Notes: generated by a model not told the origin, from the sequence alone. Positions 36,603 to 46,283 are shown, counted from the first letter of the stretch. The stretch is 64,000 nucleotides of DNA from Mucilaginibacter frigoritolerans (GCF_007830615.1 NZ_VLLI01000012.1:124001-188000), one strand, 5' to 3'. Made by a program: numbers and translations.

Positions 36603-37029
36603 GCAAATGTACAGAGTTAAATAATATCATGTATTCATCCAATTGTCAAATTCCGGAGAAACAAATGGCAGTCATTTAATTATTTTTTCTGTGGAGGGCC
36701 AGGCAATAAATAAACTATAAAAATAGTTTTAAGATAATTAAACCTTGAACCAAAATGAAGTTCAAACATCCATTTACAAATAATATTGAAAATGATGTGT
36801 ACAGATAATTAGCATCTATTAGAAAAGAGCATTTTAACGAAAATTTCACTTTTTTTCACATCAAATTTTATCTAATGGTTAACCATGCATTTTAAGTCAA
36901 TAATAATATTTTGTCATAGAAATCACTGTTTTTAATACTTTAATAACCTTATTAGCATTAGTTCCGTATAACAACCCATCGGAATACTTTTAGTAATGGT
37001 TAATAAAACATTCCTGAAGGAGGTAAAAA
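36603..37029. other. Intergenic region before the histidine kinase
   Basis: A+T-rich, no gene, hairpin terminator or -7 element recognised. At its right end GAAGGAGG (37016-37023), 6 bases before the ATG, is a full Shine-Dalgarno sequence, unusual in this window where most genes have none. Confidence 0.5.
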
Positions 37030-38406
37030 ATGAAAAGGGTTATTATTACTTTATCTGTTGTAGTATTGATTGCCACCATTATTATCGGTGTAACTAACTA
37101 CTATTCAGTAAAAATACTTTCTGCTACCAGGGCGTACTCAAATTTTGAATCACAATATTCAAAAGGTGAAAAGGATGCGTCGCGGCATTTAATGAGTTAT
37201 ATTTATTCTAAAGATGATTTGGATTATCTTTTTTTTAAAGATGACATCAATATACCCTTAAGTGCGGGTGTTGCCCGGAATGCCCTGGAAACCGGGAAAG
37301 ACATTGAAATAGTCCGCATTTGTTTTTTAATGGCCGGCAATCATTCTGATGACCTGCAACAACTTATCTGGTTTTTTCAACATTTTAAAAAAGTACCGCT
37401 TTTTAAAGGAGCTGTTATGAAATGGCAGCAAGCCGATGTAATGGTTAATAAATTAAATGCCATTGGCGTAAATGCACATAAAGGAATAAGTAAAGGGCAA
37501 CCTATTGATAAAGAAGGTTTGGTATTACAGATTAACACCATTTCTGATAATTTAAATATCATACAGCAAAATTTCTCCACCGAACTAGGGATAACCGCCC
37601 GTATGGTTAATTATTATGTTTTTGTTATTAATATCACCATTCTAATAGTCATTTTGGGCTGTACCGCCATATTGATGGGTATTATGCTTACTAGGCTTTA
37701 CTCATCTAAAAAAGTGATTGCCGACCAAAACCAGGCTTTGGTAAGCATGAACGGGCGTATCAATAAATTAGTTTATAATGTAACTCATGATCTGCGTGCG
37801 CCACTTTCTTCTTTAACGGGACTTATCTCTGTACTTGAACGTGAAAAAGATATTGCCAAGCTTCCGGATTATACTGAAATGATGAGGGCAAGTATTGAGC
37901 AGCAGGACAAATTTATTCAGGATGTTTTGTATGCTATAAAGAATGGAACGGAATACAGATCAGAAGTTTGCAACTTAACGGAGATAGTGAATGATGTAAT
38001 TAGTCAGAATAATTTTTCGGCCGAGGGCAAACAGGTAACATTTGTAAACGAACTGGAAGTTTCTGAATTGAAGTGCAATATTATGGGGCTTAAAGTGATA
38101 TTTAATAACTTAATATCAAATGCTATTAAATATGCTGATTTCAGTAAACCTGAGCAATGGGTTAAATTTAAATCATACCGCACTCCAAAACATTGTGTTA
38201 TTGAGATAGAAGACAACGGGTTAGGTATAAAACCCGAACAAAAGAACCGCATTTTTAATAAATTCTTTAAATCAGGCTTCAATAAAAAAAGTATGGGGCT
38301 TGGGCTTTATTTTACCAAACAGGCAATTGAAGAAATGAACGGCACCATTACTGTAAAATCATTCCCAGGCAGCGGCACCTCTTTTATTGTATCGTTGCCG
38401 CTGTGA
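37030..38406 (+). CDS. Membrane sensor histidine kinase, orphan
   Basis: 458 residues. Helix 1 at about 4-27, an extracytoplasmic four-helix-type sensor (about 30-195), helix 2 near 199-222 (VFVINITILIVILGCTAIL), then HisKA with the phospho-acceptor His253 in NVTHDLRAPLSSL, N box NNLISNAIKYAD, G1 IEDNGLGI and G2 KSMGLGLYFTKQ. No response regulator gene is next to it. Preceded by a strong Shine-Dalgarno sequence. Convergent with the CDF gene. Confidence 0.92.
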   Translation: MKRVIITLSVVVLIATIIIGVTNYYSVKILSATRAYSNFESQYSKGEKDASRHLMSYIYSKDDLDYLFFKDDINIPLSAGVARNALETGKDIEIVRICFLMAGNHSDDLQQLIWFFQHFKKVPLFKGAVMKWQQADVMVNKLNAIGVNAHKGISKGQPIDKEGLVLQINTISDNLNIIQQNFSTELGITARMVNYYVFVINITILIVILGCTAILMGIMLTRLYSSKKVIADQNQALVSMNGRINKLVYNVTHDLRAPLSSLTGLISVLEREKDIAKLPDYTEMMRASIEQQDKFIQDVLYAIKNGTEYRSEVCNLTEIVNDVISQNNFSAEGKQVTFVNELEVSELKCNIMGLKVIFNNLISNAIKYADFSKPEQWVKFKSYRTPKHCVIEIEDNGLGIKPEQKNRIFNKFFKSGFNKKSMGLGLYFTKQAIEEMNGTITVKSFPGSGTSFIVSLPL

Positions 38407-38412
38407 TTTAAA

Positions 38413-39309
38413 TTACTTTGCAACAGGCTCAATAAAAATCTGTTTAATACGCGGAAATTCAGTTTGTATAGATTTAGTTATACGTTCAATAGCATCTGTT
38501 ATTTGTTTGGTGGTAAGATTATCCTCAAAAACAGTGTTAATATGCAAAAGCACTTCCTCAGGCCCCATATACATACTAAAATGTTTTTTAACCTTTATTA
38601 CCGCAGTATCAGCTTCGGTAAGCAATACTATTTTGTGCAAATTTTTACGCCCTATAGTCTCACCCATTAACAAGCTTTTACTTTCGCGAAGCAATAAACC
38701 CGCTATAATGAGTAATACCGTTCCAATAAGCATAGAGGCTATACCATCAAAATAATTATTATGAAATAGCCTGCCTAAAAATATACCCAGAAAAGCGATA
38801 ACCAAGCCAACCAGATCACCAACATCACCCAGCATTACAATAAAAGTTGATGGATCTTTACTGCGTATAATAGCATTCCAGAAAAATGAACGGCCACGTT
38901 CTTTATTAAAAGCCTTTAATGCCGATACTAATGAAATGGTATTGAAAATAAAAGCGAGTAACAGAATAGCATAGTTCCACACGGGGTTACCAATCATATC
39001 GGGGTGCTCAAAGCGCAAAAAGCCTTCATAAAAAGAAATACAGCCCCCAACAACAAAAATTACCAGCGATACAATAAAAGACCAGAAATATAATTCCTTG
39101 CCATATCCAAACGGCCGGGTTTTATCAGGTTGCCTGGTGCTTGCTTTTACGCCCCAAATAAGTAATAACTGGCTTACAGCATCAATTACTGAATGTATTC
39201 CTTCTGAAAGCATGGATGAACTGCCTGTAAAAGCTGCGGCAATAAATTTTAAAATTGCTATGCTAATATCAACCCCCAAAGAAATATAAAGGAATACTCT
39301 TGATTTCAT
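38413..39309 (-). CDS. Cation diffusion facilitator transporter
   Basis: 298-residue CDF (ZnT/FieF) antiporter for Zn, Fe, Co or Mn. Six helices; the metal-site motif SEGIHSVIDAVSQ near 34-46 has His and Asp in the HxxxD spacing, and the second site DPSTFIVMLGDVGDL near 151-165. C-terminal cytosolic domain with MYMGPEEVLLHI, the family's dimer and regulatory domain. Metal specificity cannot be read reliably. Confidence 0.9.
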   Translation of the reverse strand: MKSRVFLYISLGVDISIAILKFIAAAFTGSSSMLSEGIHSVIDAVSQLLLIWGVKASTRQPDKTRPFGYGKELYFWSFIVSLVIFVVGGCISFYEGFLRFEHPDMIGNPVWNYAILLLAFIFNTISLVSALKAFNKERGRSFFWNAIIRSKDPSTFIVMLGDVGDLVGLVIAFLGIFLGRLFHNNYFDGIASMLIGTVLLIIAGLLLRESKSLLMGETIGRKNLHKIVLLTEADTAVIKVKKHFSMYMGPEEVLLHINTVFEDNLTTKQITDAIERITKSIQTEFPRIKQIFIEPVAK

Positions 39310-39346
39310 TCAACGCGATATATACAGAACACCTGGTAAAAGCTAA

Positions 39347-39838
39347 TTATCTGTTAAGAATAAAAATATTGAAATTAAGGAGGCTGGCAAAAGCAACCCA
39401 TAACAGGTAAGGTGCTAATAACCAAGCAGCTGCTTTGCTCATTCTTTTAAAAACCACAATATTTATCATAATGCTAATAAATAGTAACCCAATAATTATT
39501 AGCGCCTGTAATATCTGATGCAGCCCAAAAAACACTATCGACCATGAAAAATTAAGCAAAAGCTGTATAAAATAAATTGTTCGTGCATGAAAGAAGAGAG
39601 CCCGGTTATTCCGTTTTTCCCAAATCAAATATGCTGCAATAGCAATCAAAATATACAAAACAGTCCAAACAGGTCCAAAAATCCAATCGGGGAGATTAAA
39701 GGAAGGTTTATTCAAATTAGCGTACCAATTACTAATTTGTGGAGTAGTAACAAAGCCAGTCACTGTTCCAATACTCAATGTAATTAATAAACTGATAACA
39801 AAAGGCCAAACTTTAAACCGTTTTTTCGACTCACCCAT
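39347..39838 (-). CDS. TspO/MBR family protein
   Basis: 163 residues, five helices. Family landmarks: FVTTPQISNWYANLNKPSFNLPDWIFGPVWTVLYILIAIAAYLIWEK near 29-75 and the WxxxFF helix (NFSWSIVFFGLHQ). Binds porphyrins and sterol-like ligands and takes part in tetrapyrrole or stress control. Not in an obvious operon. Confidence 0.92.
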   Translation of the reverse strand: MGESKKRFKVWPFVISLLITLSIGTVTGFVTTPQISNWYANLNKPSFNLPDWIFGPVWTVLYILIAIAAYLIWEKRNNRALFFHARTIYFIQLLLNFSWSIVFFGLHQILQALIIIGLLFISIMINIVVFKRMSKAAAWLLAPYLLWVAFASLLNFNIFILNR

Positions 39839-39902
39839 AATTGCTAAACAACTGTGTTAAGTTCAAAATTGTTTCATCAATTAAATAGCAGCAATTCAAT
39901 AA

Positions 39903-41324
39903 TTAATCATCTGCTCCAGCCACAAAAAATTTGTCATTAAAATTCACCAGGAAAAGCTCATTGGTGGCACGGGTGCAGGCGGTATAAAACCAGCGTAGAA
40001 AGTCGGTATTCACCATCTCTTCCGTCAGATAACCCTGATCAACAAAAACAGCATCCCACTGTCCGCCCTGGGCCTTGTGACAGGTAATGGCATAAGCAAA
40101 TTTAATTTGCAGGGCATTATAATAAGGATTTTGTTTGAGCTCTTCCCAACGGGCACGTTTATTAGGGATATGCTCATAATCTTTCATTACCTCCTGGTAA
40201 AACTTTTTCTGGTCATCGCTGGGCAAAGCCGGTGCCTCGGTATAAAGAGTATCAAGCAATATTTTACAGTCAAGCGTAGGGTCTTCGGTATAGTCAATAA
40301 ACTCCAGCTGTACATCGGCAAACCTAAACCCATACATATCTTCAAACCGGCGCACTTTTTTAATACGGGCAATATCGCCATTGGCAATAAAACCGGTGCT
40401 GCCTTCTTCCTGTGCATTAAGCCAGAAATAATTGTTCTTTACAATCATTATCTGGTCGCCGCCGGTCAGTTCTTCCTCCCGGTATAATATCCGCCCGCGA
40501 ATTTGCCGGTTGTAAGCATTTGCATTTTTATTGGAGCGGCAAATAATCAGCGTATTATCATTACCATATTTATTATAAGCGTAATTTAGTCCTTCTTCCA
40601 GCATATCGCCGCGCATACGGTACATATCTGTATAACCCTTGGTAACAATCTGCGGCATTTTTTCTTTTTTGCGGCGGATAATATCTCTAACCTTAGTTAC
40701 ATTATATAATATGCCCGAATCTTTTTGCTGTCTTAATACATCGGTAAGCTCAAAACTAAAAACATTCAACCCAAATTTATCTTTCATTAAGGCAATATCC
40801 AATGCAGGGCTATCGATCGATCCAACAGGTGGCAGCTGTGCGGTATCGCCTACCAGCATTAGTTTACAGTTTTTGGTGTTGTAAACATAATTGATCAGAT
40901 CATACAATAAAGATGCCCGGTGATTCATCCCAATCTCGTCCGATATCATGGAAGCCTCATCAACAATAAACAAGGTATTCTCTGCCAGATTATCGCCCAA
41001 TAAAAACCCTTCATCAACATTTAATGCCGATTTTTTACGGTAGATGCGTTTGTGAATGGTAAAAGCCTTACGGCCCGAGTAAGAAGTAATCACCTTGGCT
41101 GCCCGGCCTGTAGGTGCCAGTAAAACATATTTAAAGTTGTAGTTGCGCAAAGCCTTTACCAGTGCACCCAAAACGGTGGTTTTTCCGGTACCGGCATAAC
41201 CTTTTAAAATAAAACATTCATCGCCATCATCGCTTGTTAAAAAACCGTCCAACTTGCCAAACAATTGCAGTTGTTGCGGAGTTGGCTCATGAGGAAAGGC
41301 TTTTTGAATATGATCTGCAGGCAC
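39903..41324 (-). CDS. RecD/Dda-like SF1 DNA helicase
   Basis: 473 residues from a GTG start at 41324. Motifs: GYAGTGKTTVLGAL (Walker A, about 42-55), LFIVDEASMISD (Walker B), LMLVGDTAQLPPVGSID (III), and in the C-terminal half AYAITCHKAQGGQWDAVFVD (V) and WFYTACTRATNELFLVN (VI). This is the 5'-3' SF1B Dda/RecD2 type without the RecB or RecC partners nearby. Likely recombination or replication-restart helicase. Confidence 0.9.
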   Translation of the reverse strand: MPADHIQKAFPHEPTPQQLQLFGKLDGFLTSDDGDECFILKGYAGTGKTTVLGALVKALRNYNFKYVLLAPTGRAAKVITSYSGRKAFTIHKRIYRKKSALNVDEGFLLGDNLAENTLFIVDEASMISDEIGMNHRASLLYDLINYVYNTKNCKLMLVGDTAQLPPVGSIDSPALDIALMKDKFGLNVFSFELTDVLRQQKDSGILYNVTKVRDIIRRKKEKMPQIVTKGYTDMYRMRGDMLEEGLNYAYNKYGNDNTLIICRSNKNANAYNRQIRGRILYREEELTGGDQIMIVKNNYFWLNAQEEGSTGFIANGDIARIKKVRRFEDMYGFRFADVQLEFIDYTEDPTLDCKILLDTLYTEAPALPSDDQKKFYQEVMKDYEHIPNKRARWEELKQNPYYNALQIKFAYAITCHKAQGGQWDAVFVDQGYLTEEMVNTDFLRWFYTACTRATNELFLVNFNDKFFVAGADD

Positions 41325-41414
41325 TTTTTATTTTTTGTTGATGGAGTAAATTTATGAATTAATTAACATCCATAAGATGATATGGCAATATCACCATTAA
41401 TTAAGCCAAGCTAA

Positions 41415-41930
41415 TCAGTTAAGATTTTGCACGGCGTGCTTTTGCTTAAACAGGATAAATGTTTGACTGGTATAACTAAACACAATTACAATTATGGTAG
41501 TTACAATTTTTGAAATGGTGGGATACCAGTGCAGGTAATCGACAAATAGTTTCAGGAAAACAAAATTCAAAAATATGCTAACTGCTACTACCAAAATATA
41601 ACGGGACAACTGGCTTCTTTTTCTTAAGCCGGATTGTTGAAAAACAACATACCTGTTTAAGTAAAAACCCACAGGCAATGAAATACTCATAGCCATAAAC
41701 AAAGATGCTATGTGCGGACTTAAGGTAAATGGCGCCAGATGAAGGTTGTGCTTCTTTAAAATAAGGTTATAGCTAATAGCAAACAAAGCAATATCCAAAA
41801 AAGTATTTACCCCGCCACTGGCTGCATACCTGAAAGTTTGTAGTGACATGAGCTTTTTGAAAAGAGGATACAACTGATCAATAAACCACAAAATGGTATG
41901 CCTTATTTTTTCATGTATCTTTTTCATCAA
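41415..41930 (-). CDS. GtrA family membrane protein
   Basis: 171 residues with four helices, first at about 29-50 (FRYAASGGVNTFLDIALFAIS), the hallmark of GtrA/DPMS proteins that flip or present undecaprenyl- or polyprenyl-linked sugars. Charged basic ends. No glycosyltransferase is adjacent. Divergent from the DUF3822 gene at 42076. Confidence 0.85.
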   Translation of the reverse strand: MMKKIHEKIRHTILWFIDQLYPLFKKLMSLQTFRYAASGGVNTFLDIALFAISYNLILKKHNLHLAPFTLSPHIASLFMAMSISLPVGFYLNRYVVFQQSGLRKRSQLSRYILVVAVSIFLNFVFLKLFVDYLHWYPTISKIVTTIIVIVFSYTSQTFILFKQKHAVQNLN

Positions 41931-42058
41931 ACAGAATTAAATGCCAGGGGTTATTATAGTGGCTGAAGATAATACTTTTTAAAAACAGTTTCTTTTCGAT
42001 ATTAATTTCCGTATAAATTGAACTAATTGATACCATGATTTTTTATACCAAAAAATAT

Positions 42059-42066
42059 TACTTTTG
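42059..42066 (+). promoter_or_regulatory. Promoter -7 element TACTTTTG before DUF3822-rsmD
   Basis: TACTTTTG is an exact TAnnTTTG match followed by CGTAACCGC and the ATG at 42076, so a transcript would begin within a few bases of the start codon. It also decides against the earlier in-frame start at 42064, which lies inside the element. Confidence 0.65.
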
Positions 42067-42075
42067 CGTAACCGC

Positions 42076-42888
42076 ATGAGCGAAAATTATAACAATAACA
42101 CCGATAGTAGCTTTAACCTGTACCAGGCTTATAGTTATACCCTATTGATACAGGTTGAACCAACCTCTTTTAGTTATGCCGTTGTTCATGACAACCGTTT
42201 ACTAACATTTAATCTTAATTGCGATCTTGATGAGCTTGCTCACCCTAAATTGTTAACAGATCTGTTATCGGCAACTTATAATAAGGTAGTTATTGGCTTG
42301 CCTGCAACAGGTTTAACCCTGGTACCTAAAAGCCTGTTTAGCGAAGAACATGTTGGTGACTTTGCCCGCTTTCTGGATGTAAAAGAAACCGAAAAGGTTT
42401 TTGCTCAAACACTGGATGAAGAAAATGTAATTATTTACAAAACCGATGAACAATTGGTTTCAGCAGTTAAAAAATTCGGCCTGCAAAATACGGTACATGC
42501 CGCCAAAGGCTGGATAAAAGCTATTGCAAAGAGCAGCCCGCCAGATAGTAACCTATATTTAAATGTAGGTAAGGATTATGTCCAATTTCTTTACTTTTCA
42601 TCATACAAACTGCGTTTCTACAATACGTTTGAGTTTAAAAACCCTGATGAACTGGTTTATTTTACTGCGTTTGTTGCCGAAGAACTTAATTTACGCTCAT
42701 CGGCCACTACACTTGTAGTAAGTGGTGATATTGTTTATGGCGATGCTTACCTGACGCGCTTAACCGACTTTTATCCCAAAATTGAAATAAACGGATTAAA
42801 AGTAGCTGAACTTACCGGACAAACTGCTTCACATAAACTTTTGGCACTTGTTGCTTTATCATTATGCGAATCATCGGAGGCTCTTTAA
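42076..42888 (+). CDS. DUF3822 family protein
   Basis: 270 residues, soluble. DUF3822 proteins are restricted to Bacteroidota and are nearly always found next to rsmD; the fold is actin-like/hexokinase-type by family annotation. Visible strands: LIQVEPTSFSYAVVHDNRLL, VIGLPATGLTLVPKSLF and NLYLNVGKDYVQFLYF. The last 25 bases overlap the rsmD start, so the two are coupled. Role unknown; conserved linkage suggests something tied to 16S rRNA methylation or coenzyme A genes. Confidence 0.85.
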   Translation: MSENYNNNTDSSFNLYQAYSYTLLIQVEPTSFSYAVVHDNRLLTFNLNCDLDELAHPKLLTDLLSATYNKVVIGLPATGLTLVPKSLFSEEHVGDFARFLDVKETEKVFAQTLDEENVIIYKTDEQLVSAVKKFGLQNTVHAAKGWIKAIAKSSPPDSNLYLNVGKDYVQFLYFSSYKLRFYNTFEFKNPDELVYFTAFVAEELNLRSSATTLVVSGDIVYGDAYLTRLTDFYPKIEINGLKVAELTGQTASHKLLALVALSLCESSEAL

Positions 42889-43418
42889 AAGGATTAAGGC
42901 TTAACCCGCCAAAAAACTTGCCTGTACGCCCCACAACTGATTTGGCGAAGGAAGCGTTGTTTAATATTCTGCAAAATCAAATAGAATTTGAAGGTATCCG
43001 TGTGCTTGATCTTTTTAGCGGCACAGGAAATATATCAATGGAATTTGCTTCACGGGGAGCTGAACAAGTGGTTTCTGTTGATCGCAGCATCCACTGTGTA
43101 CACTACCTTAAGGATACAGCCCGTCAGCATGGCCTAACGCAGATAAAAGTTTTTAAGGATGATATTTTCAAATATCTTCAATTGGAAACAGATCAGTTTG
43201 ACCTCATATTTGCTGATCCGCCCTATGATTTGAATAGGATACCGGAAATACCCGGCATTATTTTCGATAAAAACTTATTGCTTCCAGGAGGTTTACTGAT
43301 AGTAGAACATCAGTCCATGCAAAACTTAAGCAAACACCCCACATTTGTTGAACAACGCCAATACGGCTATTCGGCATTTTCCTTTTTTAAAGCACCGGAT
43401 GTTACTGACCAACAGTAA
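42864..43418 (+). CDS. rsmD: 16S rRNA (guanine(966)-N2)-methyltransferase
   Basis: 184 residues. N-terminal RIIGGSLKGLRLNPPKN and RPTTDLAKEALFNIL, motif I VLDLFSGTGNISMEFASRGAEQVVSVD and motif IV LIFADPPYDL: the DPPY signature of N2-guanine methylases. Methylates G966 of 16S rRNA in the assembled 30S subunit. Starts inside the DUF3822 gene and its 3' end overlaps the convergent DeoR gene by 17 bases. Confidence 0.95.
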   Translation: MRIIGGSLKGLRLNPPKNLPVRPTTDLAKEALFNILQNQIEFEGIRVLDLFSGTGNISMEFASRGAEQVVSVDRSIHCVHYLKDTARQHGLTQIKVFKDDIFKYLQLETDQFDLIFADPPYDLNRIPEIPGIIFDKNLLLPGGLLIVEHQSMQNLSKHPTFVEQRQYGYSAFSFFKAPDVTDQQ

Positions 43419-44154
43419 TAACAACCACACCCTGCTCTTTAAAGCCATCTAATTTACTTTCTTCTGCATCTGTAATAATACAATTAACCAAACTGAGATC
43501 TGCAAATTTCAAGTACGTCTCCCTTCCAACTTTACTGTTATCACATAGCAAATAGGTATAATTACTTTGTTTGGCAAGTGCAGTTGTAATAGCAGCCTCC
43601 ATTTCACTATTGGCAAAAAGTCCATTCTCCGAAATGCCATCAACCCCCAAAAAAGCTTTACCTGCCCTGTACCGGGCAATATGCTCATTCGCTATACTGC
43701 CATGAACTGCCTGCCTTTCAATATCCAATTCACCCCCTATTATATTTAATGATACGGCACAGTTTTGAAGCTCATAAATAACCGGCAGGGAATTGGTAAT
43801 TACTTTAATTTTTTTATTCTTTATAAACTGACACAAGCGAAAAATGGTACTCCCGCAGTCCATAAAAATAATATCACCATCACTTATCTGCTCTGCTGCC
43901 TTACGACAGATATTATCTTTTGCTGCCACATTTTGAGCAGTTTTATTAACAAAGCCTACAGGCTTTTCTAATGGATTAACCTTCATTGCTCCTCCGTGGG
44001 TGCGATACAGCAAACCATCTACAGCTAATTGATTTAAATCGCGGCGGGCAGTAATTTCAGAAATCTGCAAATCAATAGCCAGTTGCTTTACATCTACTTC
44101 TCCTGATTTATCCAGTTGACTTAATATTTTTTGCTTTCTTTTTTGAAAGTTCAT
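43402..44154 (-). CDS. DeoR-family transcriptional regulator
   Basis: 250 residues from the ATG at 44154. N-terminal HTH with the DeoR signature (AIDLQISEITARRDLNQLAVDGLLYRTHGGA, about 24-56) and a C-terminal ribose-5-phosphate-isomerase-like sugar-phosphate sensor: IFMDCGSTIFRL near 97-108 and GVDGISENGLF near 160-170. It is divergent from the Nudix gene at 44214; the 59-base gap holds four in-phase ATCAA repeats, the likely operator. It therefore probably represses the Nudix gene in response to a phosphorylated sugar or nucleotide. Confidence 0.92.
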   Translation of the reverse strand: MNFQKRKQKILSQLDKSGEVDVKQLAIDLQISEITARRDLNQLAVDGLLYRTHGGAMKVNPLEKPVGFVNKTAQNVAAKDNICRKAAEQISDGDIIFMDCGSTIFRLCQFIKNKKIKVITNSLPVIYELQNCAVSLNIIGGELDIERQAVHGSIANEHIARYRAGKAFLGVDGISENGLFANSEMEAAITTALAKQSNYTYLLCDNSKVGRETYLKFADLSLVNCIITDAEESKLDGFKEQGVVVITVGQ

Positions 44155-44168
44155 TATTAAAAGCTTTA

Positions 44169-44209
44169 ATTTGATCAAATATAATCAATATCGATCAAAT
44201 TAAATCAAA
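44169..44209. promoter_or_regulatory. DeoR operator: four ATCAA repeats exactly 10 bp apart
   Basis: ATCAA occurs at 44174, 44184, 44194 and 44204, on one face of the helix. The first copy is part of a perfect palindrome ATTTGATCAAAT (44169-44180). It fills the gap between the divergent DeoR gene and Nudix gene. DeoR-family repressors (GlpR, LacR, DeoR types) bind arrays of short direct repeats near 10-bp spacing, so this fits as their operator. Confidence 0.7.
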
Positions 44210-44213
44210 ATAA

Positions 44214-44792
44214 ATGAAAATCAATATTATTAACACCGAAATACTTTCAAACAATTGGTACACCCTGAAAAAAGTAACCTTTGAAAGCCACCAACCAGAT
44301 GGGTCAAGTTTAATACAGCACCGTGAAGCTTACGACAGGGGAAACGGTGCCACCATATTATTATATAATAAACAGCAGGGAACGGTTATTTTAACGAGGC
44401 AATTCAGACTGCCAACTTATATAAATGGCAACCCAACGGGACTTTTAATTGAATGTTGCGCTGGATTATTAGACAAAGACAACCCCGAAGATTGCATCCG
44501 TCGTGAAACAGAGGAAGAAACCGGTTACAAAATAACGGATGTAAAAAAAGTATTCGAAGCGTACATGTCGCCCGGTTCCGTGACTGAACTTTTATATTTT
44601 TTTGTGGCCGAATACAGCAAAACGATGAAAGTTAGCGAAGGCGGTGGGGTACACGAAGAAAATGAAAACATTGAAGTAATGGAATTACCCTTTGCCAAGG
44701 CTTTGCAAATGATAACAACTGGTGAAATAAAGGATGGAAAAACTATTGTGCTTTTGCAATATGCGGCTATTAATAAATTGATGGAATTTTAA
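44214..44792 (+). CDS. Nudix hydrolase, NudK/GDP-mannose-pyrophosphatase-like
   Basis: 192 residues. Nudix box about 85-107: [22 protein letters not shown], with REtEEeTG intact. The N-terminal strand pattern [18 protein letters not shown] and the [15 protein letters not shown] loop are like NudK, which hydrolyses GDP-mannose and related nucleotide sugars to sugar-1-P and GMP. Controlled presumably by the divergent DeoR regulator. Convergent with the SDR gene at 44794, one base apart. Confidence 0.88.
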   Translation: MKINIINTEILSNNWYTLKKVTFESHQPDGSSLIQHREAYDRGNGATILLYNKQQGTVILTRQFRLPTYINGNPTGLLIECCAGLLDKDNPEDCIRRETEEETGYKITDVKKVFEAYMSPGSVTELLYFFVAEYSKTMKVSEGGGVHEENENIEVMELPFAKALQMITTGEIKDGKTIVLLQYAAINKLMEF

Positions 44793-44793
44793 T

Positions 44794-45522
44794 TCACTTC
44801 ATCTTTTTAAATTGAAACTCTGGAATGCATTTCACCATCAGCATTATATATTTCCAAAACCATTTAACGTAAACCACATCTTTCTTTTGCTGATAGCTGC
44901 AATAAAGGATCTGTGAAAATTCTGTTGGAGTGGCTGCAAGTATTTTGGGCAATTTAAAACTGGTAGTCATCCGGGTTTTAACAAATCCTGGTTTTACTGT
45001 CATAACATGTACGTTTTCCTTAAAGCACTTATTACGCAAGCCGGACAGGTAAGTATTTAAAGCTGCCTTTGAACTACCATAAACCAGTGTGCTTGCTTTC
45101 CCCCTATCGCCTGCTATAGAACTTATACCTATTATAGTGCCTTTTTTTTGCCCGATATAATGTTTTGATACAATGTTAAGTATGGATACTACACCTGTAT
45201 AATTGGTATTAATCATGCGCTGAGCAATGTCCCAATCATTAAATGCCTCATATTCATTTTCTGTTGCTCCAAAAATCGATATTACTACATCGGGTTTCGG
45301 TATCAGATTTCCAAAAAATTCATGATGGGTATAATATTGAATGGCATCAAATGCATGTATAGTACAGTTTACTTTGTAACTGATCTTTATTTCTGCCTGT
45401 AATAATTTAAGCTGAGCAGGCTTCCGGGCGGCTAACTGGATATTATATTGTTGTTCAGCAAACTTTTTGGCTAAAGCTACAGCAATATCAGACGTGGCAC
45501 CCAGAATAAGTACAGTTTTCAT
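44794..45522 (-). CDS. SDR family oxidoreductase, DprE2-like
   Basis: 242 residues from the ATG at 45522. VLILGATSDIAVALAKKF at 4-21 replaces the usual TGxxxGxG with GATSDIA, as in the decaprenylphosphoryl-ribose (DprE2) group. Ser in IGISSIAGD and YGSSKAAL (Tyr, Lys) complete the catalytic set. A hydrophobic C-terminal stretch (WFWKYIMLMVKCIPEF) suggests membrane association with a lipid-linked sugar substrate. No DprE1-type oxidase is next to it, so the lipid role is inference. Confidence 0.8.
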   Translation of the reverse strand: MKTVLILGATSDIAVALAKKFAEQQYNIQLAARKPAQLKLLQAEIKISYKVNCTIHAFDAIQYYTHHEFFGNLIPKPDVVISIFGATENEYEAFNDWDIAQRMINTNYTGVVSILNIVSKHYIGQKKGTIIGISSIAGDRGKASTLVYGSSKAALNTYLSGLRNKCFKENVHVMTVKPGFVKTRMTTSFKLPKILAATPTEFSQILYCSYQQKKDVVYVKWFWKYIMLMVKCIPEFQFKKMK

Positions 45523-45788
45523 TTGTATTTTGTTACACAGCACGTAAAGCACCAATCAAACTGCACAGATCTGACCTTGCTATCCGGGTTATATTTATAG
45601 TTTTTAATTAACTTAATCGGGGTTTGTATCCTGCAGCACCTTATATGGTTATCCTCTTAGGGCATCTTCCATATCCTTGTAACCATTTGCAAAATCAACC
45701 GTTAATACGATACTTTACGGATAAGGTTGCAGATTCGCTACTACTTTATAACTATAATTTTAATTGAAGAATATTGAATAATGATTTA

Positions 45789-45796
45789 TAAATTTG
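45789..45796 (+). promoter_or_regulatory. Promoter -7 element TAAATTTG before coaD
   Basis: TAAATTTG fits TAnnTTTG and is 25 bases upstream of the coaD ATG at 45822. The rest of the gap 45523-45821 shows only a weak 7-bp inverted repeat (ATGGTTA/TAACCAT) near 45650-45690. Confidence 0.55.
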
Positions 45797-45821
45797 TGAA
45801 CATAAATCATCCTGCAAGCTA

Positions 45822-46283
45822 ATGAAAATAGCACTTTTCCCTGGTTCATTTGATCCGGTTACCAAAGCACATGTTGATATTGTTAAAAGGTCAGTAGGCT
45901 TGTTTGATAAGGTTTATATTGGTATTGGCGTAAATAGCTCAAAAGCCGGTTTATTAAGCATTGAAAAGAGAGAACAGATACTGCGTGCTGTTTTTGAATC
46001 GGATCCGCGTATTCATATTATAGCTTACGAGGGGTTAACCGTTAATTTTTGCCAGAGCATCGGTGCAAGCTATATGATCAGAGGTATCCGTACAGTATCT
46101 GATTTTGAATACGAAAAAGCCATTGCGCAGATGAACCATTCTCTTGCACCCGAAATTGAAAGCATATTTATTGTGAGCAAACCTGGTTATTCATCTATAA
46201 GTTCAAGCATTGTTCGCGAAATTATGCGCTACAATGGGGATGTAACCCAATTTATCCCTAAAGAAGCACTGGCGTTCCTGTAA
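45822..46283 (+). CDS. coaD: Phosphopantetheine adenylyltransferase
   Basis: 153 residues, normal length. N-terminal ALFPGSFDPVTKAHVDIVKRS with the class I nucleotidyltransferase HxGH equivalent (KAHVD), SYMIRGIRTVSDFEYE and the closing PGYSSISSSIVRE ISxxx motif. Converts 4'-phosphopantetheine and ATP to dephospho-CoA. The 3' end overlaps the convergent Nudix gene by 26 bases. DUF3822-rsmD lies 2.4 kb upstream, split from coaD by the DeoR, Nudix and SDR genes. Confidence 0.97.
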   Translation: MKIALFPGSFDPVTKAHVDIVKRSVGLFDKVYIGIGVNSSKAGLLSIEKREQILRAVFESDPRIHIIAYEGLTVNFCQSIGASYMIRGIRTVSDFEYEKAIAQMNHSLAPEIESIFIVSKPGYSSISSSIVREIMRYNGDVTQFIPKEALAFL

